DNA of 64,000 nt. It comes from Chaetoderma sp. LZ-2023a. Taxonomy: Eukaryota > Mollusca > Caudofoveata > Chaetodermatida > Chaetodermatidae. The stretch is taken from positions 38,414,494 to 38,478,493 of the forward strand of contig CM067372.1 in the NCBI GenBank assembly GCA_034401795.1, in the 5' to 3' direction. Each line of letters begins with the position of its first letter. Positions within the stretch are counted from its first letter, which is position 1. The translations under genes and the position numbers were made by a program. The notes beneath the pieces were generated by a model that searched no databases, was not told the DNA's origin, and saw only the letters and a list, made by a program, of their open reading frames with translations. Shown piece after piece: positions 21,481 through 33,330 of the stretch.

Positions 21481-23690
21481 CAGATGTACAAGTCCAGTCA
21501 TAAATGGCTCAACAGCAAGAAAAGCGACTCAATTACATTCTGCATGTTGGGGGCAAAACCTCTGATCAAGTCGTGCCATTCTGTAAAAAAAAAGCTTAAG
21601 AAAAAAGACTGTTAAAATGGAAATCATCAAAGTATAAAAGTGTATGTGACAATCTTCCTAGTGATTATCCAGATCATGATGGGTTTCACCCAAAATGTTA
21701 CTACTACGTTACCGCTATTTCTAGTGATGCAGACAAGCACCTGGGTACTGAGCAATCCTGTCAAACCTCTGTTATGGTCGGAAGTGAAAGCAATGACGAG
21801 TGGATATTCGCGATATTTCAAAATAAATGCTTGTTTTGTGAAAAAGAGGAACTAAACGGGAATCCCTCAGACTTTGTGAAAGTATAGATGCTGCTAATAG
21901 CATACAAACTGCTACGAGAAAACTAAATACTGGGTACTATTGACAAAAATAGGTGACATAGATTTGGTTGCTAAGAAAGTTAAGTATCACCACAGTTGTA
22001 GACGAGCCTATCTTAAGAAAGCGGATGCAATCTCATCCGCTCCAACCACGTCCACAGTAGTTGATGACTCTTCTCGCACAATTCATAACAAGGTATTTTC
22101 TCGGATTGCAAATTACGTTCAGTAATCCATTATTGATGGACAACAACTAGAAATGTTGGTATCTGTTAATCAGCGCTACCTTGCCAGTCTTGCAGCCCAT
22201 AGTATCATTGAGTCTTCTTATGCTGCACAAAAAATAGAAGGAAAACTGTTAAACCACTTTCAGGGCCTTCTAAGAAGTGGAAACAAAAGCAAAAAAGAAG
22301 GAAACATCCTTTACTGCAATAGCTTCAACAGTGATGATGCAGTTGACGTCGTGCTTCGAAAAGCTATATGGATACTAAAGTCAATGATGTTGCTTTATAC
22401 TTGCGAAAAGTAATTCTCGACATGCAGAGGGAGTCCAGTGATTTACCTCATCCATTCACTGCTGAAGTTGCAAATCGTGGACAGGCAGAGCTTCCAGATA
22501 TCTTAAATCAGTTTTTCCATGTGTTGTATACTGGAAGACCTGGCACTACTGATATGCCCAACAGAGTTCAGCGATATGTATCACTTTTCTGCTGATGATG
22601 CAGTCTATACCACGACAAGAGGGCTGGTTAAGCCTGCGAAACTTATTTGTTGGACTAGGATTGAGAAGCCTCATGGGTAGTAGGCGAATCATAGAAGTTT
22701 TGAACAGTTGTGGCCATTCCATAAGCTATCATACCGCTGAAAGTCTCCAGACAGAAATTGCCATGTGAGTTAATGAAAAGGTTACAGCACATCCGGGTGG
22801 CCTTCCGAAAAAAGCTGGATTAGGAACCGGTCTAGCCTTGGACAATTACGATTAAAACATTGTCAGGCAGTGGGACATTGCATGACACTATAGGCATATG
22901 CTACTAAAACCTAGTGAATGCTGGTGAACAATCCAGGGAATCATTAATGAAGGTTAGTAACTTATCAACAGCAGATAAAGGTGAATATGTCAGAAGGAGG
23001 ACTCAAAAACGAAGGTTTGAGGTAGCAGATACAGAGACATCGCTTGCACCATACAGGAAGAAGCCAAGAATAGGTGGCTTTGAGTATGCTGTCAGAACCA
23101 GTGGTGATCCCGGCTAGGAGGAAAGAACACGTGATTGTCATACTTATGCTATCAGTTCAGTGGCACACCAATGTGGGTAGGTTGGAATTCTAGGGTGACG
23201 GTTGATTCCTTACCACAGCAACATATAGCTTACATGGAGAACCTTAGCCTACGACCAACTAGATTAGATGCCATTGCAGAGACACTTCGGGTTTCTCAAT
23301 GTGTGGCAGAGGAATGCAATGGCAAATATGCTGTTGTTCGCTATGATTTGGCAGTCGCTAAACCAGCAATGCAAATCCAGTACCAGGAGTCACCGAAGTT
23401 TGACAATGTATTCATCTGTTTAGACCCCTTTCACATCGAACTGGCTTTCTTTGGTGCTATTGGTCATATTCTCGCCGAGTCTGGAGGCCCTCACATTCTG
23501 GTAGATAATTGTGTTCTGGCTGAGGGGTCACTGAATAGCTCCCATTCTGGGAAACATTTTAATTGGTGCAAACGCATTCACCCTTTGCTAGCACTTCCAT
23601 TTCGCACGCATCGTATGGACAGGTGTCTTCAGGACCATGGACCGATTCCACAGGACCATAGTTGCCGTATCACAATTACATGAAGACCCC
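21480..23690 (+). pseudogene. decayed member of a dispersed multi-copy gene family
   Basis: Fragments in several forward frames follow one protein order. First come Cys-rich blocks (FHPKCYYYVTAISSD near 21690; NKCLFCEKEELNGN near 21825). Next are KVKYHHSCRRAYLKKADA (21975-22025), a helical region (22153-22413) and DLPHPFTAEVANRG (22440). At the C-terminal end are FICLDPFHIELAFFGAIGHI (about 23411-23470), then ESGGPHILVDNC, LNSSHSGKHFN and RIHPLLALPF. From memory, similar proteins are repeated in many invertebrate genomes, which suggests a transposon-linked family, but I cannot name its enzyme class. At least eight frame changes or stops make it a relic. Confidence 0.45.
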
Positions 23691-23802
23691 CAAGTCGGCT
23701 GCTTTGGAGGCTACTGAAAGAAAGACGACTATCACTGGCTTGACTGTGACTGGTGCCAGCCACTAGACAATACTTTCACTAGACAATAATAACTCTAGAC
23801 CA

Positions 23803-23880
23803 GCTGAATATTTTCAAACAAATTTGACCAACAGTTATTGCCGAGTACATTCGGTTAAATTGTATTCCAAATATTTTATA
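23803..23880. repeat. degenerate foldback core
   Basis: agctgaatattttcaaacaaatttgacc ... ggttaaattgtattccaaatatttta resembles the foldback family, with decayed arms. Confidence 0.4.
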
Positions 23881-25394
23881 CCATGTCCAGAGTTATACAG
23901 CCTTATACAAATTTTATCCACAAAATATTAAGACGGATAAAATGTAGCCCATCAAGTGTAGACAAAACATGGTTATGGTAGTGTAGGCATGTTTATTAGA
24001 AATTTGGTCAATGGTCATGACCCGTCCAGTAGAACTGCAATTATTTCAAAATGTGATAACAAATTAAAAAATGTCTTAAGAACAACAAGAACAAATTCTG
24101 TGATGCTTATTGTTATAATACATTTTAATAGTATAAATAAGGTCAACATTGTTAAGTGATTATATTCTATTTAGTTCCGCGCATGAGTGCATGTAAAAAA
24201 AATCAATGATTTTGTTATAGTTCTAGTAAAAAAATCAGAAAAATCATAAAAATCGAAGAAATCTGATTAAATCGGGGGAAAATCTGATTTTTTTTATTTT
24301 CGAAAAAATTCATGATTTTTTCCAACCCTGTCCACAATTGATTCATGTGGAGATAATATTTGCAGCACCATTTGATGACATCGGAAAATCTTAACTGAGG
24401 GGAGCTTCATCAACAGATTCAAAGGAGAGATGCCGGAAAAGCAAGTACAAAACAGTTCCGGATGGGAGAAAATATGTTTTCTCCATCGACCCAACTCACA
24501 GGCCAATACTAATCTTCCGATGATGTGTTTCACAGATGTATACTTCGGAATGGAAATCTGCTTATTCGGATAATCTTGGAGATAGTTCTAATTTAATAAC
24601 TGAACTTTTAATTAGTGTACTGATGGTCGTACCCTGATGCTATACCTAGAAGACCAGACAGCAATATTTGGAAAGTCTTTCTTATGTTATATCCCTGAGG
24701 AAAAAATCAGTGTTTTTGTTGTTCCCTTTATCTGATAACGATAAGAACAAGTCTGAGTAAGCACACACTTCTTACTGGATGACAATGGAAGGAGAGTTCC
24801 TCCGATGAAGAGAGGTTCACAACGAACTCACTTCTAATAGTGTTTTCTCTCTGACCCCCAGTACGAATTGAATTTATAGTAATTTCTCAGGTGCCATCAG
24901 GCCACCTGACGTGGATGTGTAGCTCGCGGTGGTACGCGCTGGTCTGCCATGTCGCTCCACTCTGTGGCACCGCAAGTACATGGTGTGCAGGAGGGCTGGT
25001 TAGCCCTGGTTCTCAGGGTTACGGATCCCATATTGAGTCTCTCCGGAAAGTACAAAGACCGGCCTCTAGAGCCAGTGGAACACTGATGTTCCAGTAGGGC
25101 CGTGCGACCATTGCCACCGAGATTGAACCACACTGTCTCATTCCAGCTGTTGGTGTCACTGGTATGTCGGTCCATTCTAATTTAGAGAAACGGACAAGAT
25201 TCTATTCTAATTTATAGAAACAGACACGATGTTAATAATTAAACAGCCACAAATTTATATACTATACAAACAATATCACTCGTTTGACAGTAATGAGCAC
25301 AATAATACAAAACACAGAGCCATTCGGTGTCCTTTCCACATGGTCTCACCGAAGGTACCACACAGCCCCTTGAATCCGCATAGGTATCCCCGCA
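23881..25394. other. unassigned DNA left of the large LTR element
   Basis: No gene supported. At 24190-24330 there is a degenerate AAATCTGATTTT-rich patch ending ttttttccaaccctg. Otherwise no recognised structure. Confidence 0.4.
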
Positions 25395-25973
25395 TGAGAG
25401 CGCCGCAACGAAGTCACTAGAGCCACTCTTTTGTTCAAACAGAAAATGCTACGTGCTGAAAATCCTAGTGAAGCCATAATTAAGGTGATGCACACTGGTT
25501 TATGTGAAGACGGGACGAACGATTTCCGAAGAATTCCCAGGTCACTGTCTTATGTAGGTCCAAAGTTACTGCATTGGTAATTGCCGCTTTATTTATGCGA
25601 GCCTTCTGCTACATTCTAACCTACCAGTTAGTTATTAGAAATGAATACAAGCTTTGGCCGCAAGTGGCAGGGATTCCTACCTAACTTTAGATACATTAAT
25701 CCGACGGGCACGGATGCTCAGTTTCCCATTGGTCGCCCTGCATAGCATCTACCTCCGAAAGATAGTGTGCGTACATGCTACGAAGCAAGGCTCCCGAATC
25801 AGACAATAATCTGGTTACCTTGTCCTGTAACCACATATAACATCACCAGGACAAGGGTTACAGTTTACACAAGCAAGTTTAGAAAGTGACCATGTCATTT
25901 ATGGTGGGGATAGAGAGATGGATATCCATCGCCAGTGCCCTTCCCGTGAGGGCATGGCGGATTCCAAGATCTC

Positions 25974-28154
25974 ACCCAGACACTACAATGAATTGGATGG
26001 AAATCCGCATCTCATCCGTCACCACGTTCTATGGAGTTAACATTTTACCTGTCATTAGGGTTAAGTTCCAGAATGCCCAGAATTGCACTGCAGGCCCGTA
26101 TACAACTAACTAATTCTCATATATTATTTCTTTTCGCAGCGCTTCCTACATTGGCAGGGGTATCTAACTATCAAGTATCCGTAGATACATGGGGAGATGT
26201 ATGTGAATCAACACTTTAACCATCACCGCTCGGAAACCTCAGATAGTTTCCCATGGTCGGATCCGGCCAAAGTGTCGATAGGAAATCCAGACAATTATAA
26301 AGACTTGCGGCTGGTGGATCGTGGAAAGAGACATTAACTCAATATATATATAAGAGGCCCTAAGGTAATTGACCAATTTTACACAAACTAGCCAGTGCGT
26401 GGTGTTACATATCCACTACAACCGGAAAAGAGGCATACACTATGTGTCTTTTACAGAGAAATTGTCCCTAACCACGTCAAACCTATCCTATCAAGCTAAA
26501 TAGCCAGGTTTAGTTGGTAACATGTCAGGCTTAAGCAATTAGAGCATATCAGCGACCTCAGTGTAAAATTGATGCTGGTGGGGATATAGTGATGCGGATA
26601 TATATATGTTGCTGTATAGTATTCCCTAGTGTACTGCAGTCTAGAGTTTTTACAAATAAACAAAACATATTAACTAGATGGCGACTCACCATATGCACAA
26701 CTAACTAATACACAATTAATGAATACGATGAGAATAAAGTATCACAGGTCATTGGACCTTACTGTGCTGTTAGTTGGGAACACCCACAGTAAACAACGAC
26801 AATATTCACAGTAAAAACAGAAAATATAAGAATGCGGTCTTAGGACCGGTAAGGCACCTATTAGTCATCGGTACCATATACGGAAATAATTAAATGTTTA
26901 ATAGTATAGCTATTTGAGTACCTATTGGTCATCGGTACGGTAAAAATTCACGAGTTACTGAAATTGAGGCACTAATACATAGATAGCGCGAGATGGCACA
27001 ATCTCTGATGCTGGAAATATTTCCGCAGGCAGGTTCCCGCAAACAGGTTTCTGCAGGCAGGTTGGATATGGCACATTCTCAGGACAGCGAAACAGAACAG
27101 TTCAAGTGATGTCCATTAGATAGTCCTTTAACTAATACAGAATTTAAACAGTTTGTTGAAAAGTTTCCGTCCGGCGACGGTAGTATGAAATTTGGAAGTT
27201 GCCCATTAACAGATATGGCTAATGTTATATTTAATTATGCATGTACAATAACTGGCACATGGTGCGGGATACATCGCATAGCTCTTTTGGCGCACTGAGC
27301 AAAGTCCCACCAGACTGCGGTCTAACAGTTAATGATCACACGCGACATCCAGCACCGAAGTTTGAATCCACTTTTCAGCGAGGGCGGCAGATCCGGCGAG
27401 TCATCCACCAAGAATCACCATCAGCTCTACATTCCGTAGAATTACATTTGGCCCAGCACGGCCCATCCCCAGATAACTCCACTAGGAAAGTCCGGATGCA
27501 GGAGTTATTACTTTATTTATTTTGCCCCTGGATGGCTGTCCAGGAGCGTCCAAAACCTTGTCTAATGGATAGTCGAGGACTACTTACCGGCGCGGGTGAA
27601 CCGAAATCCGAATGGCACCGCAGTGATGATGGAATCACCATAGCTCTGCAGTTGCACACATCTAGTCCGTGCAGGTCCAGCAGTCCTCCTGACAGGTCGG
27701 CTTTCATGTCAGTGGTGCTCTCAATCTTCGATTTTGCACCACTTTTATACTACTCGTGATGTCAGAGGTAGGTACCTCAGCCAATCAGCGGCCGAGCAGT
27801 AGCCAATCAGCGTGCAGCTAGAAGTGGTGACGTGGCTATCACGTGCACAGTACATTCCTTATTCGTTTAATGCATACACGCGATTATGACCTCAAAAAGC
27901 AATATTTTGTAAATAATTTAACGGGAGTTTCGCTGATAACTCGGCCATTTCTTGTCCGATTTTAAAATAGTAAAATGTTCTTTGATCCTCGTTTTATTCC
28001 AGTCGTGATTCGTGCCAAGAACAAGGAGAATAGTATAATTTAAGAAAATCACAAGTACCAACTCGTTACACTATAGGTATGCACTCCTTCCCAATTCCGA
28101 CACATGTTGTCAGGGAAGCTGACGCGTGCATGCGCACCACGCGTTCTAACGGAC
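25974..28154. other. 2.18-kb segment present only in the left LTR
   Basis: Either original LTR sequence lost from the right copy or a later insertion. It contains a promoter-like block on the - strand at 27742-27834, and two copies of tcatcggtac near 26868 and 26930. A short coding-like + stretch near 27150-27260 (EKFPSGDGSMKFGSCPLTD) belongs to no family I recognise. Confidence 0.4.
27742..27834 (-). promoter_or_regulatory. candidate core promoter: CRE-like, two inverted CCAAT, TATA
   Basis: Read on the - strand: CACGTCA (27828-27834), ATTGG twice (27803-27807 and 27781-27785), then GTATAAAAG (27742-27750). The order and spacing resemble an RNA polymerase II promoter, such as that of an LTR. 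Initiation would be near 27715. Confidence 0.4.
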
Positions 28155-28303
28155 TTAGACATTTTTAACGAAAACCTCTCTCACAAGGCTTATATACGCA
28201 TACTATCCCACTCAGGGGGCGTGCCTGGAGCGAATCCGGAACGGCCGTTCCGTACTCAGCTTAGCTGGGATGGCCGGTACCCATCCGGTCGATCCGTGCT
28301 ACA

Positions 28304-28315
28304 CCACCCTCTCCT
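28304..28315 (-). other. polypurine tract
   Basis: AGGAGAGGGTGG on the - strand immediately precedes TGTAGCAC, the start of the 3' LTR. It is the expected primer site for plus-strand DNA synthesis. Confidence 0.6.
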
Positions 28316-29187
28316 AGTTTGACACCCGTGACAAACGATCATCGCATCGCAGATCGAACGCACGGGAACACGCTAGGCTGGAATTATGGACTTCCCCGAG
28401 TAGGTGCGTAGCCGAGAGGAGTGATGTGAGAGACGCATGTTTATAAGAGAAGCACACATAGAGGTGCAAAAGAGTTTGGGAGGAAGGCATACTTTTAGTT
28501 TTCATTTTTGACCTGGAATTATTTTTCAAGGTCTTTTCTTTTCTTTTTTTGTTTTGCTTCATTTCTTGGTGCGTGCTGTACTTTTATTCAATCTAAGCAT
28601 AATTCGACTAAACAATAGCTTGCATGGTTGATTGGGCATTCTCTAAGATGCAGATAATTATATTTCCGCAGAGAACACCCAAGCTCCAACGTACCACAAT
28701 TACTTATAATACAATATAGATATAATTTGTGATATATATGTGATCGCATATAGATATGTTAAACAGTAATAGCACAGATAATGTAAATTACATATGCATC
28801 CCAGGTATATAAAGGGATGCATACAGTGCAGCCGGTTATAGCGGATCCATAATCTGTCCCGACGTACTAACACAGGAAGACAAATAATAAGAACAATCAT
28901 AATAATAATAAAGTAAAAAGCTAGTTTATCAGGCAGCCCCAGCGTAGCTGAGACTGCACGACGGTAATAAGACATATTCGCTATGGTGTTGTGGACTTAC
29001 GTCGCACACGACGTGTTTTACAACACAGGGATCTGCAGCGATTATTTGTGAGACACAGCTACGCAAGAATATTGTGCAGCTGTGTAGAATGACCCTAATC
29101 AGCCTAGGGACTGGGTTTCGATTTTAAAAACATAATAAGAAAAATATTTTTAAAATAATAATAATAATGTTCTGTTTTTCCGCACAC
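28316..29187. other. non-coding internal DNA of the Gypsy element
   Basis: Nothing recognised between the polypurine tract and the zinc-finger ORF. T-rich around 28500-28560. Confidence 0.4.
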
Positions 29188-30598
29188 CTACTCATAAAGC
29201 CTGCTGCAACCTTGACAATAGTGTCCACAAGTATCCGCTGAAAAATTTCCCCAGCGAGTCTGGGTACCCCGTCTCATACGGGACAGACGTGGTGGGTGGT
29301 CCTCCGCTGCCGAAATATCACTATCTATATTGCCCACATCGGTAATACTGAAACTGGAGGAAGGTGCGGATGCATCCATTGACGTGCTGACGGTGGCGGT
29401 GATGATGACGGGTGAGGTTCTGACTGGTGGCGGTGTAGAGATTGCTGACATCACTGTTGTCGTGGAGGTTGTGGTGGTGGTACATGCCGTAAGCTGGCCG
29501 AGTATTGTGAACATGATTAGTGGTCAGGGTGTGGTTGTTGCTGGCTGGGTGCATGCTGTCATGATGCGTGGTGCGGATAATGATGCTGCACTGGCGGATA
29601 GCTTTCTGATTTTAGAGCATTCAGTAACTTGCTGGAAGTCGTCCTAGGAACTGTACGGATTTCTGTTGAATGAGCTAATCTCCCTTTTCCGGCATAGGGA
29701 CAATCTGGCGTTGTTACCTTATGAATGGCAGGATCTGATGGAGTGCTGCTGCTGCGCGGATATGTAAGTGTGCTGCTCTGCGGTGCGATGATGGTGCTTA
29801 CAGCTTCCATGAGGCGGATCTCCTCATCTATACTGAAGCTACACGAAGATATGGAACGATCGGAAATGTCATGGAAACTGGGTTCAGTCACTGTCACAGG
29901 TGTGGTGATAACTACGGAAATAGGCCGGCAGATCATGGATGCTGCTGCGGTGGTGTGGTGTGCTGCTAGTGGTGTCACTGTGGGTGCTGCCGGTGCGGAA
30001 ACTGCAGGTGATGTAATTACCAATGCTGCAGGTGCTGTTCGTGCTGGTGCTGCCGACGTTGTGATGACTGGTGCGGTGATGTTGATGGGCGGTGGCTGTG
30101 TTGCAGATGCTGCTGGTCTTACATAGTGCGGAAAGTCAGGTTGTCGGCGTTTAGTACGTTTGGTCTTCGCCAGTTTTCCCGTTGGGAGCACTGTAACTGG
30201 AAGTCTCATTTCAAAATTGGAAGCGAGAATTTCTACGTCTTCACTTTGTTCACCGCGGTTTAATGTTACTACTAACACACGATGCTTTTCATTTAACGCG
30301 TGTGTTACACCGTACCGCGTGTTGAATACAGGTACTTGCAGTCCGCACAAAAGGCAAAGTGTAAAAGATGATCACAATTAATATGAAGCATCAAGTCCGA
30401 ATTACGGGAGAACCCATGCTTACAAGGCTGTCCGTTAGGCTGTAACGCTGTACACGGATGCTTCTTCCCGAGGTGAGCTGGTGCTGACTCCTCCGAGCTA
30501 TCGAACAAGGTGAGATCTTCCACAAGTGACATCTTATTTCCGCATAATGGTAAATGTGCGGAAACGCTTAACCTATAATACATCCTCTGCCTCTTCAT
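29188..30598 (-). pseudogene. zinc-finger, Ala/Thr/Pro-rich ORF between pol and 3' LTR
   Basis: ATG at 30598 opens a frame with an acidic start (SLVEDLTLFDSSEES). A Cys/His motif follows (C-x9-C-x12-H-x4-H, containing FSRNSDLMLHINCDH), then Cys-x2-Cys of a second finger (FCADCKYLYSTR). A one-base shift near 30310-30345 moves the frame. The next frame supplies the two His of the same finger (YGVTHALNEKH), giving C-x2-C-x12-H-x5-H. Downstream are a basic patch (KLAKTKRTKRRQPDF), a long Ala/Pro/Thr low-complexity region to 29559, and after another shift a Thr/Ser-rich tail to 29188. The position is that of an env or accessory ORF in LTR elements. Alternatively it is the N-terminus of an R2/NeSL-type LINE protein or a captured host gene. 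No RT follows it. Confidence 0.5.
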
Positions 30599-30740
30599 AA
30601 CTTTTCCTTGCCAAATATAATAGTAATAAAATAATAAGAAGAACAGCAGAATTTAGTTTGTGACACGAAAGTAGCCTAATGCTCGATCTTCCCTTGAGTC
30701 GAGTTTGACCGGAAGATGAAATTTCAGTGCATGCTTTCCT

Positions 30741-30765
30741 CCTTTTATACCTTTTGGTGACGTCA
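30741..30765 (-). promoter_or_regulatory. candidate promoter of the zinc-finger ORF (CRE plus TATA)
   Basis: On the - strand TGACGTCA (30758-30765) is followed 8 bp later by GTATAAAAGG (30741-30750). It lies about 145 bp upstream of the ATG at 30598. This suggests the ORF had its own start site, separate from the LTR. Confidence 0.45.
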
Positions 30766-32677
30766 CAGGAGGGTGGATGACCACACCTGAAAGTTTTAGG
30801 CTGAGTCAGTCACGCCCTATATGGAAAGTTTGTAATTTTAATGTTCCCGGAGTCGAATGATATATTCCTTCCATAGAAAGGAAGTAAATATAAATATGAA
30901 AAGGAAGGATAGTTGCTTTCATCCCCACTCGGCGGGACGTTAAAATTCGGAACCACTTATTCCCATGGAAGCTCACCTTTTAATTGGTGTGAAGTGGTTT
31001 TTCATATTGGATGGTTATAAACTTGCCTGTGCAGATTTCAAGCTGGGACGCCCGATGTGGTGTGGGAGAGCGTGATAACGTCAGCGGCAATAGCCTAGAC
31101 CCACACTCTGTTGCCTCTTCCATCATGCTGTGGTAGATACACGTTTGGGCGGTTCTTTTGTTTATAGCCTGTGATCCAATTTACTGGAAATTAGAAGTGG
31201 GAGATCACATGGTTCTTGTTTGGAAAACACGTGGTTGATCGGAAACTTGGGCAATATATCTGTAATGGCGGAGTATTGATGCTGCTGATTACTTGTAGTT
31301 GATGTAAAAAATGGAAATATATGTTTTCAATTCTGTTCCTCAGAACAGCGTCCCTATATACACGCGCGATCTTATACATGCAACGCCTCTTGTCTGTAAT
31401 AGGTGTATTCTAGCCCGTGTTGATCTTGCGGCTGGAATATGTAGGTAAGAGAATACTTGAAATTCTCCATTATCTTATACTGTCGAAGATTTGATGCTGC
31501 TTCATCAGCCCATGCACTAATGATTTGTATACGCGGTAGAACAGTCGTGTTCTTAATCAAAATTAGGACAGTATAGCTGACTGTAATTATTGTTTGGCTT
31601 AAACAGTTCCATGTCTTGCAGAAATCAAGTGTACTAACTCCGCAAAGCTGGACTGTGCTTTCTGGGTGGGCGAACTGCCAAGCATCGTCCTCTATGGGTA
31701 GGACTAGTCCAACCCTCACCTAAACCAAACATAATTTATTACAATACAGCTCGGAAAATGCATGCCTCAGTTTTACAATTACAATACCGTCATATGGAGA
31801 TTGTGAATACAGTCATCCTGAGTGTCTGCATTTCTGTCGTGTTGATGAATTTCATTGATGCGCATGGTTGCTTGTCTTTTGATAGTTCTTGCGCTGTCGT
31901 GAAGTGTGACGTTTTTATGGCAGCAGGGGGGGTGGGGGGTGTGGCTGCGTGTGGGTGGTTTCAACTTTATCAGACATGATGTATTTCGTTCTGTAATGGC
32001 CGAGCCCGGGGGTGGGACAGAGTTACTTCAGAGCGTGGATGACCCAGAAGGGTGTTGTCGTAACTTGAATCAATCCATTATCGTATTCACGTTCGGTGGC
32101 AAAATCCTACTTGTTATGGACGACAGACTGCGGGCATCTTGCTCTCTTAATAAGACTGTTATTACGTGTGATTGACGTGTGATCATTTTGGCTGTTTTCG
32201 TACAATGTTCCCGGGGGGGGGGGAGAGAGGGGGAGAGAGTGGGGAAATCCCCCATAGCGCGTACTGTCGATGGCTGCGGTGGTGTTTCTTCTTTCCGTAT
32301 GATCAGTTGTTCCGTAAACTGGATAAGAAAGTGTTGGTGGAAAATGTTGACTCGTGTTGATGATCATGGTGATCTGTTGTAGGGAAGTCGGGGTTGCTGT
32401 GTGACACTGGCGTGATGTGGATTGGGCATATCCGGGTTTCCAACCTGGGGAATGCCGAGTCTGTTGTGGTTGTGGAAAAGTCGGGTTACGGAAAGTGATG
32501 AGCTTTCCGTATCTGTGCCGTAGGGAAGGTTGCGGAAAAAGGTGTCTCTAACACTTTTTCAATTTAAAAATGCTAGGTGAATGCTACACTTGTTGTTGAT
32601 GATGTTGAATGTCTCTGTTATAACTTTTCTATAACCGTGTGTGTGTGCGTGCGTGCGTGCGTGCGTGTGTGCGTGTG

Positions 32678-32709
<32 letters not shown>

Positions 32710-32713
32710 TGTG

Positions 32714-32753
<40 letters not shown>

Positions 32754-33027
32754 TGTGTGTGTGTGCGATGTTCACGCAACGGTGAATTGACTTATCCAGC
32801 CTTGCGGGCAAGTTTGTTCAGTATGCTCCTGGATTTCTGTCTGGTGTGATGTTCTGACTGCTCACAGGGGGGGCTTGGTAGGCCGGTTGTGGTTGTGGAT
32901 GCCCTTTGGATGGAGAGGGTCATCTCCCGTTACATGACGGTTGGTACTCTGTCATAATTTTTAAACACCGGGAAGATTCGCGCCGAGGGGGGGGAGGATG
33001 CCACCTCCTCTGTAGCAGCGGACTCTC
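30766..33027. other. unassigned internal DNA of the Gypsy element
   Basis: No family recognised. An open - frame at 31372-31719 (115 codons) has a hydrophobic centre but no known motif. A GCGT microsatellite lies at 32637-32765, and there are G-rich runs near 31925 and 32212. Confidence 0.4.
32637..32765 (+). repeat. (GCGT)n/(GT)n microsatellite
   Basis: Alternating GTGC/GTGT units, about 130 bp. Cys/Val/Arg and His/Thr/Arg ORFs over it are artefacts. Confidence 0.95.
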
Positions 33028-33330
33028 TCACATCTGAAGATGGACAGTCAACAGACGACGAGTGGAGTGTGAAATGGACAGGACCGATGATGTATAGACA
33101 AGTGACGCGAGTTGGAGAGGGGGCAGTGGTGGTGCGGAAGGAGGGGATGCACCTTGGAAGGGAGTTGGTCTCGTGATTTGGGGTTGTGGAAAGGTACACC
33201 GACTTGTGCGGTTTTGCTGTTCTTCAAAACAAGCCATGGCCTCATTAAGCCTCTTCACTTCCATGCTATTTATTACATGTTCCACTCCACAAGAAGCTCG
33301 GAGCAGCCTTATCTTCCGCTTGTGGCAACT

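Larger units (their letters stand above)
25395..28303 (-). repeat. 3' LTR of the large Gypsy element
   Basis: The outer parts match the other LTR: 25395-25973 with 39170-39867, and 28155-28303 with 57354-57501, about 85-90% by eye. In the - orientation it carries a TATATAAG box (28189-28196), about 110 bp from the LTR start, and AATAAA (25588-25593). Both are present in the right copy. The middle 25974-28154 (2.18 kb) has no counterpart in the right copy. About 130 bp present at 39195-39325 are absent here. Confidence 0.6.

Noticed and set aside
31372..31719. 115-codon - strand ORF as an env-like gene
   Set aside because: Hydrophobic centre but no signal peptide, cleavage site or Cys pattern that would support an envelope protein.
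32577..32849. Cys/Val/Arg repeat ORFs
   Set aside because: They translate the GCGT/GT microsatellite.
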